64,000 nucleotides of DNA from Caulobacter soli (lineage in GTDB: Bacteria; Pseudomonadota; Alphaproteobacteria; Caulobacterales; Caulobacteraceae), in the NCBI RefSeq assembly GCF_011045195.1, contig NZ_CP049199.1, positions 4,447,501-4,511,500 on the forward strand, written 5' to 3'. The translations under genes and the position numbers were made by a program. The notes beneath the pieces were generated by a model. It worked only from the letters and a program-made list of their open reading frames with translations. It had not been told where the DNA came from and searched no databases. Positions 41,983-53,712 of the stretch are shown piece after piece. Position 1 is the stretch's first letter. Every line of letters begins with the position of its first letter.

Positions 41983-43907
41983 GCGGGAACCTTGCGGCCC
42001 GTCTTGGGGGCTTGGGGTTGGACGGTCGGCGGCGCGGCCAGCAGGCCCCGGGCGCGCTTCACGGCCTTGGGCTCCTCGTCGAACAGGCCGGCCAGTTGGT
42101 CGACCAGGGCGCCGCCCAGTTGCTCGACGTCGACGATGGTCACCGCCCGGCGGTAGTAGCGCGTCACGTCGTGGCCGATGCCGACGGCGATCAGCTCAAC
42201 CGGGCTCTTGGTCTCGATCTCGGCGATGACCTGACGCAAGTGGCGCTCCAGATAGTGGCCCGAATTGACGCTGAGGGTGGAGTCGTCCACCGGCGCGCCG
42301 TCGGAGATCACCATCAGAATGCGGCGGGCTTCGGGCCGGCCGATCAGGCGCTGGTGAGCCCACATCAGGGCCTCGCCGTCGATGTTTTCCTTCAGCAGCC
42401 CCTCGCGCATCATCAGGCCGAGGTTCTTGCGAGCCCGCCGCCAGGGCGCGTCGGCGCTCTTGTAGATGATGTGGCGCAGGTCGTTCAGGCGGCCCGGAGC
42501 GGGCGGCTTGCCGGCCTTGATCCACTCGTCGCGGGCGCTGCCGCCCTTCCAGGCGCGGGTGGTGAAGCCCAGCACCTCGACCTTGACCGCGCAGCGCTCC
42601 AGCGTGCGGGCCAGGATATCGGCGCAGACGGCCGCCACCATGATCGGCCGGCCGCGCATCGAGCCGGAATTGTCGATCAGCAGGGTCACGACGGTGTCGC
42701 GGAACTCGACGTCCTCCTCCTGCTTGAACGACAGGGGCGCGGTGGGGTCGATGATCACCCGGGTCAGGCGGGCGACGTCCAGCATCCCCTCCTCCAGGTC
42801 GAAGGTCCAGGCGCGGTTCTGCTGGGCCAGCAGGCGGCGCTGCAGCTTGTTGGCCAGGCGCGAGACGACGCTGGAGAAGGCCGCCAGCTGTTGGTCCAGA
42901 TAGGCCCGCAGCCGGGTCAGCTCGTCGGCGTCGCACAGGTCCTCGGCCGGCACCACCTCGTCATAGGCCGTGGTGAACACCTTGTAGGCCGGCTCGCCCG
43001 CGCCGCCCTGGCCGGGATCGGGACGGGCCGGCTTGGCGCCGTCGCCCATCTCGGGGGCTTCCTCGGTGTCTTCCGGCTCGCCGTCCTGTTCGGACTGGAC
43101 CATCTCCTCGTCGCCGGCCTCGGTCTCGCGGTCGGAGGTCTCGGTCTGCTGCGGGTCGGCGCCTTCGGACTGCTCGCCCTCGCCTTCGCCGCTGTCGTCC
43201 TCGGAGGCCTCGGTGTTCTGGTCCTCGTCGCCCTCGTCCTCGTCGGACTGTTCGGTGGCGTCGGACATGTCTTCGCCGAGGTCGAGATCGCGCAGGATCT
43301 CGCGGGTGACCTTGGCGAAGGCGGCCTGGTCGTCGATGGCGGCGGCCAGGCGGTCCAGGTCCTTGCCGGCCCGGTTCTCGATGTCGGCGCGCAGGATGTC
43401 GACCAGGGCCTTGGCGCCATCGGGCGGGGCGTCGCCGGTCAGCCGCTCGCGGACCATCAGCGACAGGATCTCGGCCATGGGCGCGGACTGCAGGTCGGTC
43501 GCCACGGCGCGGGTCAGGCCCTGCTTTTCCAGGCGCGCTTCCAGGGCGGCGGTCAGGTTGGCGCGCACGCCGCCCAGGGCGTTGGACCCGATGGCTTCCA
43601 GCCGGGCCTGCTCGATGGCCTCGAAGGCCGCCTGGCCGTCGGGCGAGCTGGGCCGCGCGCGGGCGTGGGCCATCGCATCATGGTGCGCCAGGCGCAGAGC
43701 CATCTGGTCGGCCAGGCCACGGATGCGGGCGGCCTCCTTGGGGTTCAGGTCGCGCGGCGGATGGGGCAGCACCGCCCGGTTGCCGACCAGGCTGGGACCC
43801 TCGCCGGAGAACACCACCTCCAGGTCGGGCGTCTCGGCGAGCGAACGCGCCGCGTGAGCCAGGGCGCGCTTGAACGGTTCGGTCGGGCTTTCGGGCTTGG
43901 AGGCCAT
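41979..43907 (-). CDS. cobT: Cobaltochelatase subunit CobT
   Basis: 642 residues, close to the family norm. An N-terminal helical region is followed by a very acidic linker ([20 protein letters not shown], about residues 220-300). A C-terminal von Willebrand A domain has the MIDAS motif [16 protein letters not shown] and ends with [21 protein letters not shown]. CobT works with CobS (AAA+) and CobN to insert cobalt into hydrogenobyrinic acid diamide in aerobic cobalamin synthesis. No cobS is present in this window, although the two are often adjacent in alphaproteobacteria. The gene overlaps its downstream neighbour by 4 nt. Confidence 0.93.
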   Translation of the reverse strand: MASKPESPTEPFKRALAHAARSLAETPDLEVVFSGEGPSLVGNRAVLPHPPRDLNPKEAARIRGLADQMALRLAHHDAMAHARARPSSPDGQAAFEAIEQARLEAIGSNALGGVRANLTAALEARLEKQGLTRAVATDLQSAPMAEILSLMVRERLTGDAPPDGAKALVDILRADIENRAGKDLDRLAAAIDDQAAFAKVTREILRDLDLGEDMSDATEQSDEDEGDEDQNTEASEDDSGEGEGEQSEGADPQQTETSDRETEAGDEEMVQSEQDGEPEDTEEAPEMGDGAKPARPDPGQGGAGEPAYKVFTTAYDEVVPAEDLCDADELTRLRAYLDQQLAAFSSVVSRLANKLQRRLLAQQNRAWTFDLEEGMLDVARLTRVIIDPTAPLSFKQEEDVEFRDTVVTLLIDNSGSMRGRPIMVAAVCADILARTLERCAVKVEVLGFTTRAWKGGSARDEWIKAGKPPAPGRLNDLRHIIYKSADAPWRRARKNLGLMMREGLLKENIDGEALMWAHQRLIGRPEARRILMVISDGAPVDDSTLSVNSGHYLERHLRQVIAEIETKSPVELIAVGIGHDVTRYYRRAVTIVDVEQLGGALVDQLAGLFDEEPKAVKRARGLLAAPPTVQPQAPKTGRKVPA

Positions 43908-44039
43908 GTCAGTGGGTTACCGAGCCACGGCGGCGAACACAAGACACAGGAGGGATGGGCGGAGGGAACAGTGCGCGCCAAGGCCGCGTTTGCGTGATCC
44001 AAGCTCGCGACGGGCGGGCCAAGTTCGAGGAATGACATC

Positions 44040-44219
44040 ATGTTGAAGTGGGCGCTCATCCTGGCCGTCGTCGCCATCATCGCCGGGGCCCTGGGCTTCA
44101 CCGGCATCGCCGGCGCCGCCGCCGGCATCGCCAAGATCCTGTTCTTCCTGTTCCTGATCGGCTTCGTGATCTTCGCGGTGCTGGGCGTGACGGTGTTCAA
44201 GAGCGTGACGCGAGACTGA
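44040..44219 (+). CDS. DUF1328 small membrane protein (YtjA-like)
   Basis: 59 residues, ATG at 44040 preceded by GAGGAATGAC. Two hydrophobic helices ([21 protein letters not shown] and [23 protein letters not shown]) and the conserved W-A-L-I-x-x-V-x-A-I-I-A-x-x-x-G-F-x-G-I-A pattern define DUF1328. It is an inner-membrane protein of unknown function, common near stress genes. It is transcribed towards the palindromic element at 44253. Confidence 0.9.
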   Translation: MLKWALILAVVAIIAGALGFTGIAGAAAGIAKILFFLFLIGFVIFAVLGVTVFKSVTRD

Positions 44220-44227
44220 ACCGACTA

Positions 44228-44375
44228 AGGGGCAAGCGATCGTGCGGCGATCACTTGCCCCCTACGGATCGCTTCGCGATCGTCTTCCCCCGGAGGGGGA
44301 AGAGGCGCGCCATGCGAGCGTCCTCCGCCCCCTATGGGGGCGGACAGACCGCGAAGCGGTCAGGTGGGGGCAAGT
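44228..44375. repeat. Multi-armed palindromic element, family 1, copy B (reverse orientation) with extra arm
   Basis: The core 44253-44375 has terminal repeats ACTTGCCCCC and GGGGGCAAGT with arms GATCGC (loop TTC), CTTCCCCC (loop GGA), TCCGCCCCC (loop TAT) and GACCGC (loop GAA), in reverse order to copy A. An additional hairpin, GGGGCAAG with CTTGCCCC (44228-44262), overlaps its left end. It separates two convergent genes (DUF1328 and DUF3089). Confidence 0.87.
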
Positions 44376-44385
44376 GGGTTAGCCG

Positions 44386-45549
44386 CTATTTGGCCGAATA
44401 GGCCTTCGCCTGCGCCCCGACCACCGCCACCAGATCCCCCATTGTCAGGTTCACGTCGACCAGGTGCAGCCCCCAGTCCCTCAGCGGCTGGCCCAGCACC
44501 AGCAGGTCGCCGGGGATCTTGTCGGTGCGCGGATCGGCCGGATCGGGGTGGACGGTCACGGCCAAGTAATCGAAGCCGTCCTGGCTGACGCACTCGGCCG
44601 ACACCAGGCCGGGCAGCTCGACGAACGGCGTGGCGACCTCCACGCCCTGGGCCCAGACCGTGGCCGGACGCATCTTCGAGCCCATGATCGTGCGGTCGCT
44701 GAAATAGCTCCTCACCGTGGCCGAACCACCGGCCAGGGCCGCCGGATTGACGCAGGCGGCCTTCATGCCGGGCTCGGCGACCTTGCCGAAGAACTTGCTG
44801 CCGCCGGGCGGCGGGACGTCGGCGCGGAACGAGACGTAGGAGATCACGCAACCGGTCTGGCCGGTCTTGCGACACAGGGGCAGCGAGCCGTAGCTGTCCT
44901 TGGCCGGATCGACGGGCGTGTTCATGCCCAGGATCAGGGCCGAGACCAGCTGCTTCTGGACCGGCTTGCCGTCGATCTCCTCCTTGATCAGCCGCAGCAG
45001 GATGCGCGAGCCCTGCGAGTGACCGATCAGCACCACGCCCCGGCCGTGGTTGTCGCGGGCCAGATAGTCCTTCCAGGCGGCCAGCACGTCGCCATAGGCC
45101 AGCTCGCCGTCGCCGTTCGAGGCCTGGCCCATCATCACCCGGCGCAGGGCCGCGATCGTCACCTGTCGGTAGTTGGGAGCGTACAGCTTGCAGACCGAGC
45201 CGAAGCGCGCGAACTGCTGGTCGGCCACGGCCTTTTCCGGCAGGTCCGGCGTCATGTCGCTGTTGCCGCCCGGGTCGGACGACACCGTCGGATAGACGTA
45301 GAAGCAGTCGATCGGCGCGTTGGGATCGGCCTTGAAGGTCTCGATGCTGGTCGCGCCATTGGCCTGGATCACCGTGGCGGTCTGGTCGACGGCGCAGGCG
45401 TCGGCGCGGCCGGGACGGCACAGCCAGGCCTCGTCCTTGGCGTAGTCGTTGGGGGCTTGCGGCGCGGCGGGCGCGGGCTGGGCGCAGGCGCTCGTGCTCA
45501 GGCCGAGCGTGGTGATCAGGCCCAACGCGGCCCACAGCTTGCGTGACAT
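44386..45549 (-). CDS. DUF3089 alpha/beta-hydrolase-like secreted protein
   Basis: 387 residues. The signal peptide is LWAALGLITTLGLSTSACAQ. The catalytic text includes VVLIGHSQGSRILLRLIKE (G-x-S-x-G, Ser near 174) and DCFYVYPTVSSD, typical of DUF3089 proteins, with an Asp and His later (LAVTVHPDPADPRTD; WGLHLVDVN). Cysteines are numerous in the N-terminal half, consistent with periplasmic disulphides. It is probably an esterase or lipase-like enzyme of unknown substrate. It ends just after the palindromic element and is convergent with DUF1328. Confidence 0.85.
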   Translation of the reverse strand: MSRKLWAALGLITTLGLSTSACAQPAPAAPQAPNDYAKDEAWLCRPGRADACAVDQTATVIQANGATSIETFKADPNAPIDCFYVYPTVSSDPGGNSDMTPDLPEKAVADQQFARFGSVCKLYAPNYRQVTIAALRRVMMGQASNGDGELAYGDVLAAWKDYLARDNHGRGVVLIGHSQGSRILLRLIKEEIDGKPVQKQLVSALILGMNTPVDPAKDSYGSLPLCRKTGQTGCVISYVSFRADVPPPGGSKFFGKVAEPGMKAACVNPAALAGGSATVRSYFSDRTIMGSKMRPATVWAQGVEVATPFVELPGLVSAECVSQDGFDYLAVTVHPDPADPRTDKIPGDLLVLGQPLRDWGLHLVDVNLTMGDLVAVVGAQAKAYSAK

Positions 45550-45628
45550 TCCACCCCTCCAACGCTTGTTCGGGACGGAGGATGGCTTGGGCGGGCGTGG
45601 AAGGAAAGGCCTTGCGACGCCCCCTGCG

Positions 45629-45943
45629 TCAGGCCGGCAGCCATCGCCGCGGAAACTTGTCGCCCAGCGCCCGGGCCTCGCCGGGCTTCAGGCCCAGGTC
45701 GCGCATCTTGTAGGCCACCACCTCGCGCAACGCCTCGACCGGTTCGCGGCCGCCGGAGGGACTGGAGGCGACGGGGCCGGTCTGCATGGCCAGATCGACG
45801 GCGGCCCATTCGGCCTGGGCGCGGTCGGGCTTGCCGACGGCGAAGTAGTGGCGGACGGGCAGGCGCTCGCCGGCGATCTCGACCATCACGCCGACGACCC
45901 AGCCTTGAACGATCAGATCGGCGTCGGGGCGCTGGCGTAACAT
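45629..45943 (-). CDS. Small hypothetical protein
   Basis: 104 residues. Beta-rich start (LIVQGWVVGVMVEIAGERLPVRHYFAVGKPDRAQAEWAAVDLA) then a helix (PVEALREVVAYKMRDLGLKPGEARALGDKFPRRWL). No signal peptide or membrane helix is present. No family was recognised. It is followed 80 nt later by DUF3089 on the same strand and preceded by two tiny membrane-protein genes on that strand, forming a run of small genes. Confidence 0.65.
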   Translation of the reverse strand: MLRQRPDADLIVQGWVVGVMVEIAGERLPVRHYFAVGKPDRAQAEWAAVDLAMQTGPVASSPSGGREPVEALREVVAYKMRDLGLKPGEARALGDKFPRRWLPA

Positions 45944-45980
45944 GTCCGCCGATGTAGCAGGTTTCGTCGCCCCGTCACCG

Positions 45981-46109
45981 TCATCCGATCAGGCGGAAGC
46001 CTATCTGGGCGATCAAGGCCAGGACGCCCCACGCCGCCAGCCCCCAGAGGATCAGGCCGATCGGCGGCAGACGGCGTTCGCGCAGGCGGCGGACAAGGTT
46101 CTCACGCAT
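45981..46109 (-). CDS. 42-residue single-pass membrane peptide
   Basis: A short frame from ATG 46109 to TGA 45981, preceded by GGGAGAAA at good spacing. The peptide begins with a basic segment (MRENLVRRLRERRLPP) and then one membrane helix (IGLILWGLAAWGVLALIAQIGF). No known family was recognised. The shape, with a positive N-terminus and single helix, suggests an inner-membrane regulator or small stress protein. A second 42-residue peptide lies about 100 nt upstream on the same strand. Confidence 0.65.
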   Translation of the reverse strand: MRENLVRRLRERRLPPIGLILWGLAAWGVLALIAQIGFRLIG

Positions 46110-46206
46110 GGCGTTTCTCCCGACGGACGCGTCGTTTCGCGCGTCTCGTGGAGAAGCTACGCAATCAACCGGAAGAAAGATGCGTGACCGATAGTCGCGA
46201 AATACG

Positions 46207-46335
46207 TCAGCCCAGATACTGGAACGCCGCCTGGCTGACCAAGCCCAGGGTCAGCCACAGGCCCAGTCCCAAGGCGACATAGAGGACCTTGGGGGTACGC
46301 CGGTTACGGTAATGGTGGATCTCGTGTCTCGCCAT
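46207..46335 (-). CDS. 42-residue single-pass membrane peptide
   Basis: From ATG 46335, preceded by AGGAGG at ideal spacing, to the stop at 46207. It begins with a basic, polar segment (MARHEIHHYRNRRTPKV) and has one membrane helix (LYVALGLGLWLTLGLVSQAAF). The strong ribosome binding site argues that it is translated; a longer upstream reading frame lacks such support. It is unrelated in sequence to the peptide at 45981 but equal in length and build. Confidence 0.7.
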   Translation of the reverse strand: MARHEIHHYRNRRTPKVLYVALGLGLWLTLGLVSQAAFQYLG

Positions 46336-46473
46336 CGCCCAGCCTCCTGAAACGCATCCTGCGTTCGCGGAGTCAGGAACGAGCGTCGCCACAATTTGGC
46401 TGCAAGTGTTAACGCGACCGTGATCGGTTATCCACAACCCTGGCGCGGCGCTTCCGGGACCGCCCGTCCGGCG

Positions 46474-46758
46474 TCAATGGCGCAGGGCGGCCTCGGCCTC
46501 GATCTGCTCGAGGTTCTCGCCATGGGCCATGTCCATCAGCACGCCCATCTGCCGGTCGACGCCCCGCCACACCTCCGGCGGTCCTTCGCCGATCTCGCCG
46601 CCGTTCTGGCGGACGTGGTCGAAGATCACGCAGAGCTCCTCCAGCAGGTGCTCGTCCTTGACCGCCAGCAAGGCGATCAGCGCCTTGAGCAGCTTCTCGT
46701 TCACCTGGGATCGCAAATCGGCTTGTCGCGCCAGCCGTTCGTCCGTCGCGTTTGTCAT
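46474..46758 (-). CDS. Small helical hypothetical protein
   Basis: 94 residues, helical and acidic (DLRSQVNEKLLKALIALLAVKDEHLLEELCVIFDHVRQNGGE), with no signal peptide or membrane helix. I recognise no family. It is divergent from the sulfatase gene and has an ordinary start after AAAAGGCGA. Its C-terminal half has an acidic coil (MAHGENLEQIEAEAALRH). Confidence 0.65.
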   Translation of the reverse strand: MTNATDERLARQADLRSQVNEKLLKALIALLAVKDEHLLEELCVIFDHVRQNGGEIGEGPPEVWRGVDRQMGVLMDMAHGENLEQIEAEAALRH

Positions 46759-46930
46759 TGGGTCGCCTTTTCGTGAACCCCTTGGCGGTTAGGAACGTCC
46801 GACGTCGGAATTGGCTTCAACCGCATGTCGAGCAGCCGGGAAATTCCACCGGCGGATCGCGGGTTTGGCCCGATGGCGAGGTCAGGGACTTTTTCGGAGT
46901 GTCGCCCGGCGCAGCCGAAAGGACAGCTCC

Positions 46931-49234
46931 ATGCCCGCCAAGACCGTCTCCGCTGGAACCCCCGACATCCTGCCCCGTCCCGACTTCCACTTCACCGGCG
47001 AGGTCGGCCGCACCTACAAGGATTCCGATCCGGCCCAGTTCCCCCAGCCCGTGCCGGCGCCCGCCAACGCGCCGAACATCGTGCTGATCCTGCTGGACGA
47101 CGTGGGTTTCGGCCAGTTCGGCACCTTCGGCGGCGGGGTGCCCTCGCCGACCATGGACCGGCTGGCCAAGGAAGGGCTGCGCTACAACCATTTCCACACC
47201 ACCGCCCTGTGCAGCCCCACGCGGGCGGCGCTGATCACCGGCCGCAACCACCACTCGACCTCGTTCGCCGGCATCACCGAGCTGGCCACCGGCTATGACG
47301 GCTATTGCTGCGTGCTGCCCAGAAACTGCGGCACGGTGGGCGAGGTGCTGCGCCAGAACGGCTACATGACCGCCTGGATCGGCAAGAACCACAACACCCC
47401 TACCTGGGAGACCAGCCCCGTCGGCCCGTTCGACCGCTGGGCCAACGGCCTGGGCTTCGACTATTTCTACGGCTTCAACGCCGGCGACATGAGCCACTGG
47501 CATCCGGTGCTGTACGAGAACCACAACCTGGTCCCGGCCTCCGAAGAGCCTGACTACCACCTGACCGAGGACCTGGCCGACAAGGCCATCGAGTGGGTGC
47601 GGCGGGCGAAAAGCATCGCCCCCGACAAGCCCTTCTTCCTCTATGTCGCCCCCGGCGCCACCCACGCGCCCCACCAGGCGCCACGCGACTGGATCGACAA
47701 GTTCAAGGGCCAGTTCGACGAGGGCTGGGACGTCTATCGCCAGCAGACCCTGGAGCGGCAGAAGGCGCTGGGCGTCGTGCCGCCCGACACCCAGCTGACC
47801 GAGCGGTCCAAGGGCCTGCCGGCCTGGGACGGGCTCAACGCCGACCAGAAGCGGCTCTACGCCCGGATGATGGAGTGCTTCGCCGGCTACGGCGCCCAGG
47901 TCGACGAGGCCATGGGCCGGGTGGTCGACGCGGTGAAGGCCCTGCCCGACGCCGACAACACCGTCATCGTCTATATCGCCGGCGACAACGGCTCGAGCGC
48001 CGAGGGCGGGCTGGAGGGCTCGCTGAACGAGAACCTGTTCTTCAACGGCTTCCCCGAGAAGTGGCAGGACAATCTGAAGGCCATCGACGAGCTGGGCGGC
48101 CCCAAGCACTTCAACCACTTCCCCTCGTCGTGGGCCCACGCGATGAACACGCCGTTCCAGTGGACCAAGCAGGTGGCCAGCCACTTCGGCGGCACCCGCA
48201 ATCCGCTGATCATCAGCTGGCCCGAGCGCATCAAGGACAAGGGGTCCTTGCGCGACCAGTTCCTGCACGTGATCGACATCGTGCCCACGCTCTACGAGCT
48301 GGCCGGCGTCACCGCGCCGCGCGAGCTGAACGGGGTTGAGCAGAAGCCGATCGAGGGCGTCAGCTTCGCCTTCACCTTCGACGAGGCCAAGGCCCCCAGC
48401 AAGCGCCGCACCCAGTATTTCGAGCTGGGCTGCAATCGCGGGCTCTATCACGACGGCTGGATGGCCTCGGCTCCATCCTTCGCGCCGTGGGAGCCCGTGC
48501 GCGACGAGAACTGGGATCCCGACAAGGCGGTCTGGGAGCTCTACAAGCTGGATGGCGACTTCTCCCAGGCCATCGACCTGGCCAAGGACCATCCGGACAA
48601 GCTGCGCGAGCTGCAGGACCTGTGGTGGGTCGAGGCGGCCAAGTACAGCGTCCTGCCCCTGGACTGGCGCGCGACGATCCGCATGAACGCCGAGGCCATG
48701 GGCCGGCCCAATCCCGTCGGCAAGCGCACCAAGGCCGTCTATTACGAAGGCATGACCGCCCTGCCCGGCGCGGCCTGCCTGCCCATGCTCAACAAGTCGT
48801 GGACCATCACCGCCGAGGTCGACCTGCCCGACGACCAGGCCAGCGGCATGATCATAACCCAGGGCGGCTCGGAGGGCGGCTACGGCCTCTACCTGCGCGA
48901 GGGCAGGCCGGTGTTCGTCTACAACTTCCTGGCCTTCGAGCGGCCCACCTTCACGGGCGAGACGGCCCTGCCGGCCGGCAAGACGGTGATCGAGGTCGCC
49001 TTCAAGTATGACGGCGGCGGCATGGGCAAGGGCGGCGAGGTCACGCTCAAGGCCGGCGGCAAGAAAGTCGCCGGCGGGCGCATCGAGCACACGGTGCCGA
49101 TCCAGTTCGCCATCTTCGAGGGCCTGGACATCGGCCTGGACAACGGCTCGCCCGTCGACTGGACCTACAAGCTGCCGTTCAAGTTCACCGGCAAGATCGA
49201 CAAGGTGACGGTGGAGGTGTTTCCCGGGAAATAG
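46931..49234 (+). CDS. Type I sulfatase (arylsulfatase)
   Basis: 767 residues from ATG 46931 (AAAGGAC upstream). The N-terminal metal-binding text [20 protein letters not shown] is followed by the formylglycine motif [19 protein letters not shown] (Cys near 94), then KNHNTP and DNGSS for the second metal ligands. There is no obvious signal peptide. The C-terminal third is a beta-rich domain ([22 protein letters not shown]). It would hydrolyse sulfate esters after oxidation of the Cys by a formylglycine-generating enzyme, which is not in this window. It is followed by a second, broken sulfatase gene. Confidence 0.9.
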   Translation: MPAKTVSAGTPDILPRPDFHFTGEVGRTYKDSDPAQFPQPVPAPANAPNIVLILLDDVGFGQFGTFGGGVPSPTMDRLAKEGLRYNHFHTTALCSPTRAALITGRNHHSTSFAGITELATGYDGYCCVLPRNCGTVGEVLRQNGYMTAWIGKNHNTPTWETSPVGPFDRWANGLGFDYFYGFNAGDMSHWHPVLYENHNLVPASEEPDYHLTEDLADKAIEWVRRAKSIAPDKPFFLYVAPGATHAPHQAPRDWIDKFKGQFDEGWDVYRQQTLERQKALGVVPPDTQLTERSKGLPAWDGLNADQKRLYARMMECFAGYGAQVDEAMGRVVDAVKALPDADNTVIVYIAGDNGSSAEGGLEGSLNENLFFNGFPEKWQDNLKAIDELGGPKHFNHFPSSWAHAMNTPFQWTKQVASHFGGTRNPLIISWPERIKDKGSLRDQFLHVIDIVPTLYELAGVTAPRELNGVEQKPIEGVSFAFTFDEAKAPSKRRTQYFELGCNRGLYHDGWMASAPSFAPWEPVRDENWDPDKAVWELYKLDGDFSQAIDLAKDHPDKLRELQDLWWVEAAKYSVLPLDWRATIRMNAEAMGRPNPVGKRTKAVYYEGMTALPGAACLPMLNKSWTITAEVDLPDDQASGMIITQGGSEGGYGLYLREGRPVFVYNFLAFERPTFTGETALPAGKTVIEVAFKYDGGGMGKGGEVTLKAGGKKVAGGRIEHTVPIQFAIFEGLDIGLDNGSPVDWTYKLPFKFTGKIDKVTVEVFPGK

Positions 49235-49352
49235 GGGGCGGGAAACAGGAGGCGACACGCCCCTGAAAACATACGCCCGGACCCGTGCCCGATTGGTCGA
49301 CGGCCTCTCCACGATCAGTTTGAGCCCGAAGTCACCAGCACGGAGCGTGAAA

Positions 49353-50904
49353 ATGCCCAACGGCAAGCCCAACATCCTGGTCATCTGGGGTGACGACATC
49401 GGCATGTGGAACGTGGGGGCCTACACCCACGGCATGATGGGGCGAACCCCCAACATCGACAGCATCGCCAAGGACGGCTGCATCTTCACCGACCACTACG
49501 GCCAGCCCAGCTGCACCGCCGGTCGCGCGGCCTTCATCACCGGCCAGTTGCCGGTGCGCACCGGCATGACCACCATCGGCATTCCGGGCTCGACCCGAGG
49601 CATCCAGAAGGAAGACCCGACCCTGGCCGAGGTGCTGAAGTCGCAGGGCTACGCCACCGCCCAGTTCGGCAAGAACCACCTGGGCGACCGCAACGAGTTC
49701 CTGCCCACCGTCCACGGCTTCGACGAGTGGTTCGGCAACCTCTACCACCTCAACGCCGAGGAGGAGCCCGAGGAGCTGGACTATCCGGGCCAGAAGGAAC
49801 CCCGACTACACCAAGAAGTTCGGCCCGCGCGGCGTGCTGCACGCCTGGGCCACCGACGTCGACGATCCCACCGACGACGGCATCTTCGGCCTGCGCGGCA
49901 AGCAGAAGATCGAAAACACCGGCATGCTGACCCGCAAGCGGATGGAGACCTTCGACGGCGAGGTGCTGGAGCACGCCCTGACCTGGCTGGACAAGGCCGG
50001 CAAGGGCGATCAGCCGTTCTTCTGCTGGTTCAACACCACGGCCATCCACATCTTCTCGCACCCGCAGAAGCAGTACCTGCAGGCGGCGGTCGACGAGGGT
50101 CGGGCCGAGGAAGACGTGGTCCGCGCCAAGATGCTGGAACACGATGAGCACGTCGGCAAGCTGCTGGCCAAGCTCAAGGACCTGGGGATCGACGACGACA
50201 CCATCGTCATCTACTCGACCGACAACGGCAACGAGCTGATGCTGTGGCCAGACGGCGGCTACGCCCCGTTCCGCGGCGAGAAGGGCACCACCTGGGAAGG
50301 CGGGGTCCGCGTGCCCTGCATCATCAAGTGGCCGGGCAAGATTCCCGCCGGCTCGTCCTCGAACGGCCTGCAGAACCACGAGGACCTCTACCTGACCCTG
50401 GCCGAGGCCGGCGGCGCGACGGGCGTGAAGGAGAAGCTGCTGGACGGCTACGTCATGAACGGCGTGACCTACAAGTGCCACCTGGACGGCTTCAACCAGA
50501 TCGACATGTGGACCGGCAAGAACGAGGCGTCGGCCCGCAAGGCGCACTACTATTACGACGAGACCGACCTGATGGCGGTGCGCGTCAACAATTGGAAGAT
50601 GCACATCGGGGTCAAGAAGAACGGCAGCTGGTTCACCGAGAAGAGCTATCCCAGCATTCCGTACGTCTTCAACCTGCGCATGGATCCGATGGAGAAGATG
50701 GATCCCGAGAGCGAGGAGTGGGGCTATATCGGCCGCAAGTTCTTCGCCTCCAAGCTGTGGGCGCCGAACGCCGGCGCGCCCTACATCGCCGAGCACCTGC
50801 AGAGCCTGAAGGCCTATCCGCCTCGCCAGGCCGCCGACACCCTGTCGATGCACAAGGCCCTGGAAAGCGCCATGGCCAAGCTGTCCAACCCGAACGCGGG
50901 CTAG
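49353..50904 (+). pseudogene. Second sulfatase gene, interrupted by a 1-nt insertion
   Basis: The first part from ATG 49353 has sulfatase text ([35 protein letters not shown] with Cys near 54; [14 protein letters not shown]) and runs to about 49796. An extra G at 49796-49797 (after GGCCAGAA) shifts the frame. The other frame then continues without a gap ([30 protein letters not shown]) to the end, TVIYSTDNGNELMLWPDG holding another metal site. Removing that one base restores a full protein of about 517 residues. It could be a true frameshift, a sequencing error, or programmed slippage; no classic slippery signal is evident. Confidence 0.83.
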
Positions 50905-50922
50905 AGCGCGCGGCCAAAGAAA

Positions 50923-50957
50923 AAGGGCGGGACCTTTCGGTCCCGCCCTTCGTCTTG
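50923..50957. terminator. Rho-independent terminator between convergent genes
   Basis: AAGGGCGGGA and TCCCGCCCTT form a 10-bp stem with a CCTTTCGG loop. A-rich text lies to the left and CGTCTTGTTC to the right, so it can end the sulfatase transcript and, from the other side, groEL. Confidence 0.8.
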
Positions 50958-50982
50958 TTCAGCGGGTGCTGACGCGGACTTC

Positions 50983-52689
<1,707 letters not shown>

Positions 52690-52980
52690 TTAGGCCTCGA
52701 TCACGCCCAGGACGTCGCTTTCCTTCATGATCAGCAGGTCTTGACCGTCGACCTTTACTTCGCTGCCCGACCACTTGCCGAACAGGATCTTGTCGCCGGC
52801 CTTCAGGTCCAGGGCGACGACGTCGCCCTTGTCGTTACGGGCGCCGGGGCCGACGGCGACGACTTCGCCTTCTTGCGGCTTTTCCTTGGCGGTGTCGGGG
52901 ATGATGATCCCGCCCTTGGTTTTGGTTTCTTCTTCGACACGCTTCACCAGGACGCGGTCGCCAAGAGGACGAAACTTCAT
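52690..52980 (-). CDS. groES: 10 kDa co-chaperonin GroES
   Basis: 96 residues with the full family pattern: [46 protein letters not shown], a mobile loop in the [13 protein letters not shown] stretch, and [15 protein letters not shown] at the end. It caps the GroEL ring during folding. The gene begins the groESL operon; the CIRCE inverted repeat lies about 65 nt upstream of its start. Heat-shock induction by HrcA release, and possibly RpoH, is expected. Confidence 0.98.
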   Translation of the reverse strand: MKFRPLGDRVLVKRVEEETKTKGGIIIPDTAKEKPQEGEVVAVGPGARNDKGDVVALDLKAGDKILFGKWSGSEVKVDGQDLLIMKESDVLGVIEA

Positions 52981-53042
52981 TGGGGTCTTCTCCGTCGGGA
53001 CGGTTATAATTACGGTTCGTCGGCCAGCGGGGAGCGTCGCTG

Positions 53043-53069
53043 TTAGCAGTCGCTCCCATCGAGTGCCAA
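53043..53069. promoter_or_regulatory. CIRCE (HrcA operator) of groESL
   Basis: TTAGCAGTC, nine bases, GAGTGCCAA matches the CIRCE consensus TTAGCACTC-N9-GAGTGCTAA with one changed base in each arm. It is positioned about 63-90 nt upstream of groES, as in other alphaproteobacteria, where HrcA represses the operon. Confidence 0.92.
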
Positions 53070-53210
53070 CGCCGGGCAGGAGTTAGGACTGGCCGTGGGG
53101 GGAGTCAAGGACGAGGCCCGCCGATTAGTTGTGGGCGAAACCGGCCTCCCGTCCGCCTCAGGCCCGCCAATGCTCCGGCGGCGGACATAGATAGGGAAGA
53201 AGACGGCGGC

Positions 53211-53597
53211 ATGAAGACGATCGCGATCACGGCGGCCCTGTTTCTGCTCGGAGCCTGCGCCACCACCCCGCCGCCGCCCACCCGCACGGTGACCGATGTC
53301 GACGCCGACGCCGGCGCGGTCGAGCTGGCGCGCGGCCAGGACCTGGAAATCGCCCTGCCGCTGAACGCCGGGACGGGTTACGCCTGGAGACTGGACCGCG
53401 AGGCCCCGCCCGCCGTACTGTCCGGCGGCTCCAGCTTCGTGACCGACGCCCGGGCGGCCGGCGCGCCGGTCCGCACGGTCTATCGCTACACGGCCGTGGC
53501 GCGCGGCAAGACCGACCTGGCCTTCACCCTCAAGCGCCCCTGGGAGCCCGACGCCCCCGGCGACCGCAAGGTGGTGTTCCACATCTCGGTGCGCTGA
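53211..53597 (+). CDS. Chagasin-type (I42) protease-inhibitor-like lipoprotein
   Basis: 128 residues. A lipobox (LFLLGACATTP) marks the Cys at position 16 for lipidation, so it is an envelope lipoprotein. The mature part has the I42 motifs: LPLNAGTGYAWRLD (the NPTTGY-W loop) and TLKRPWEPD (the RPW loop), with a conserved strand pattern. Chagasin-like proteins inhibit papain-type cysteine proteases; in bacteria the target may be a host or self enzyme and is not known. The start is ATG 53211. Confidence 0.88.
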   Translation: MKTIAITAALFLLGACATTPPPPTRTVTDVDADAGAVELARGQDLEIALPLNAGTGYAWRLDREAPPAVLSGGSSFVTDARAAGAPVRTVYRYTAVARGKTDLAFTLKRPWEPDAPGDRKVVFHISVR

Positions 53598-53712
53598 ACC
53601 CGCCTTCGAGGCCGTCCTTTTTTCAGAGCTCGCCCCTGGCGCGGACGGGGAAACTTGGTCTTGATGCATCGGCGGCGACGGCCGCCAGGCTTCACGACCG
53701 AAAGGACCCGCG

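Noticed and set aside
46817..49405. 862-residue minus-strand frame opposite the sulfatase
   Set aside because: Antisense shadow of a high-GC gene; the sulfatase on the plus strand has intact catalytic motifs.
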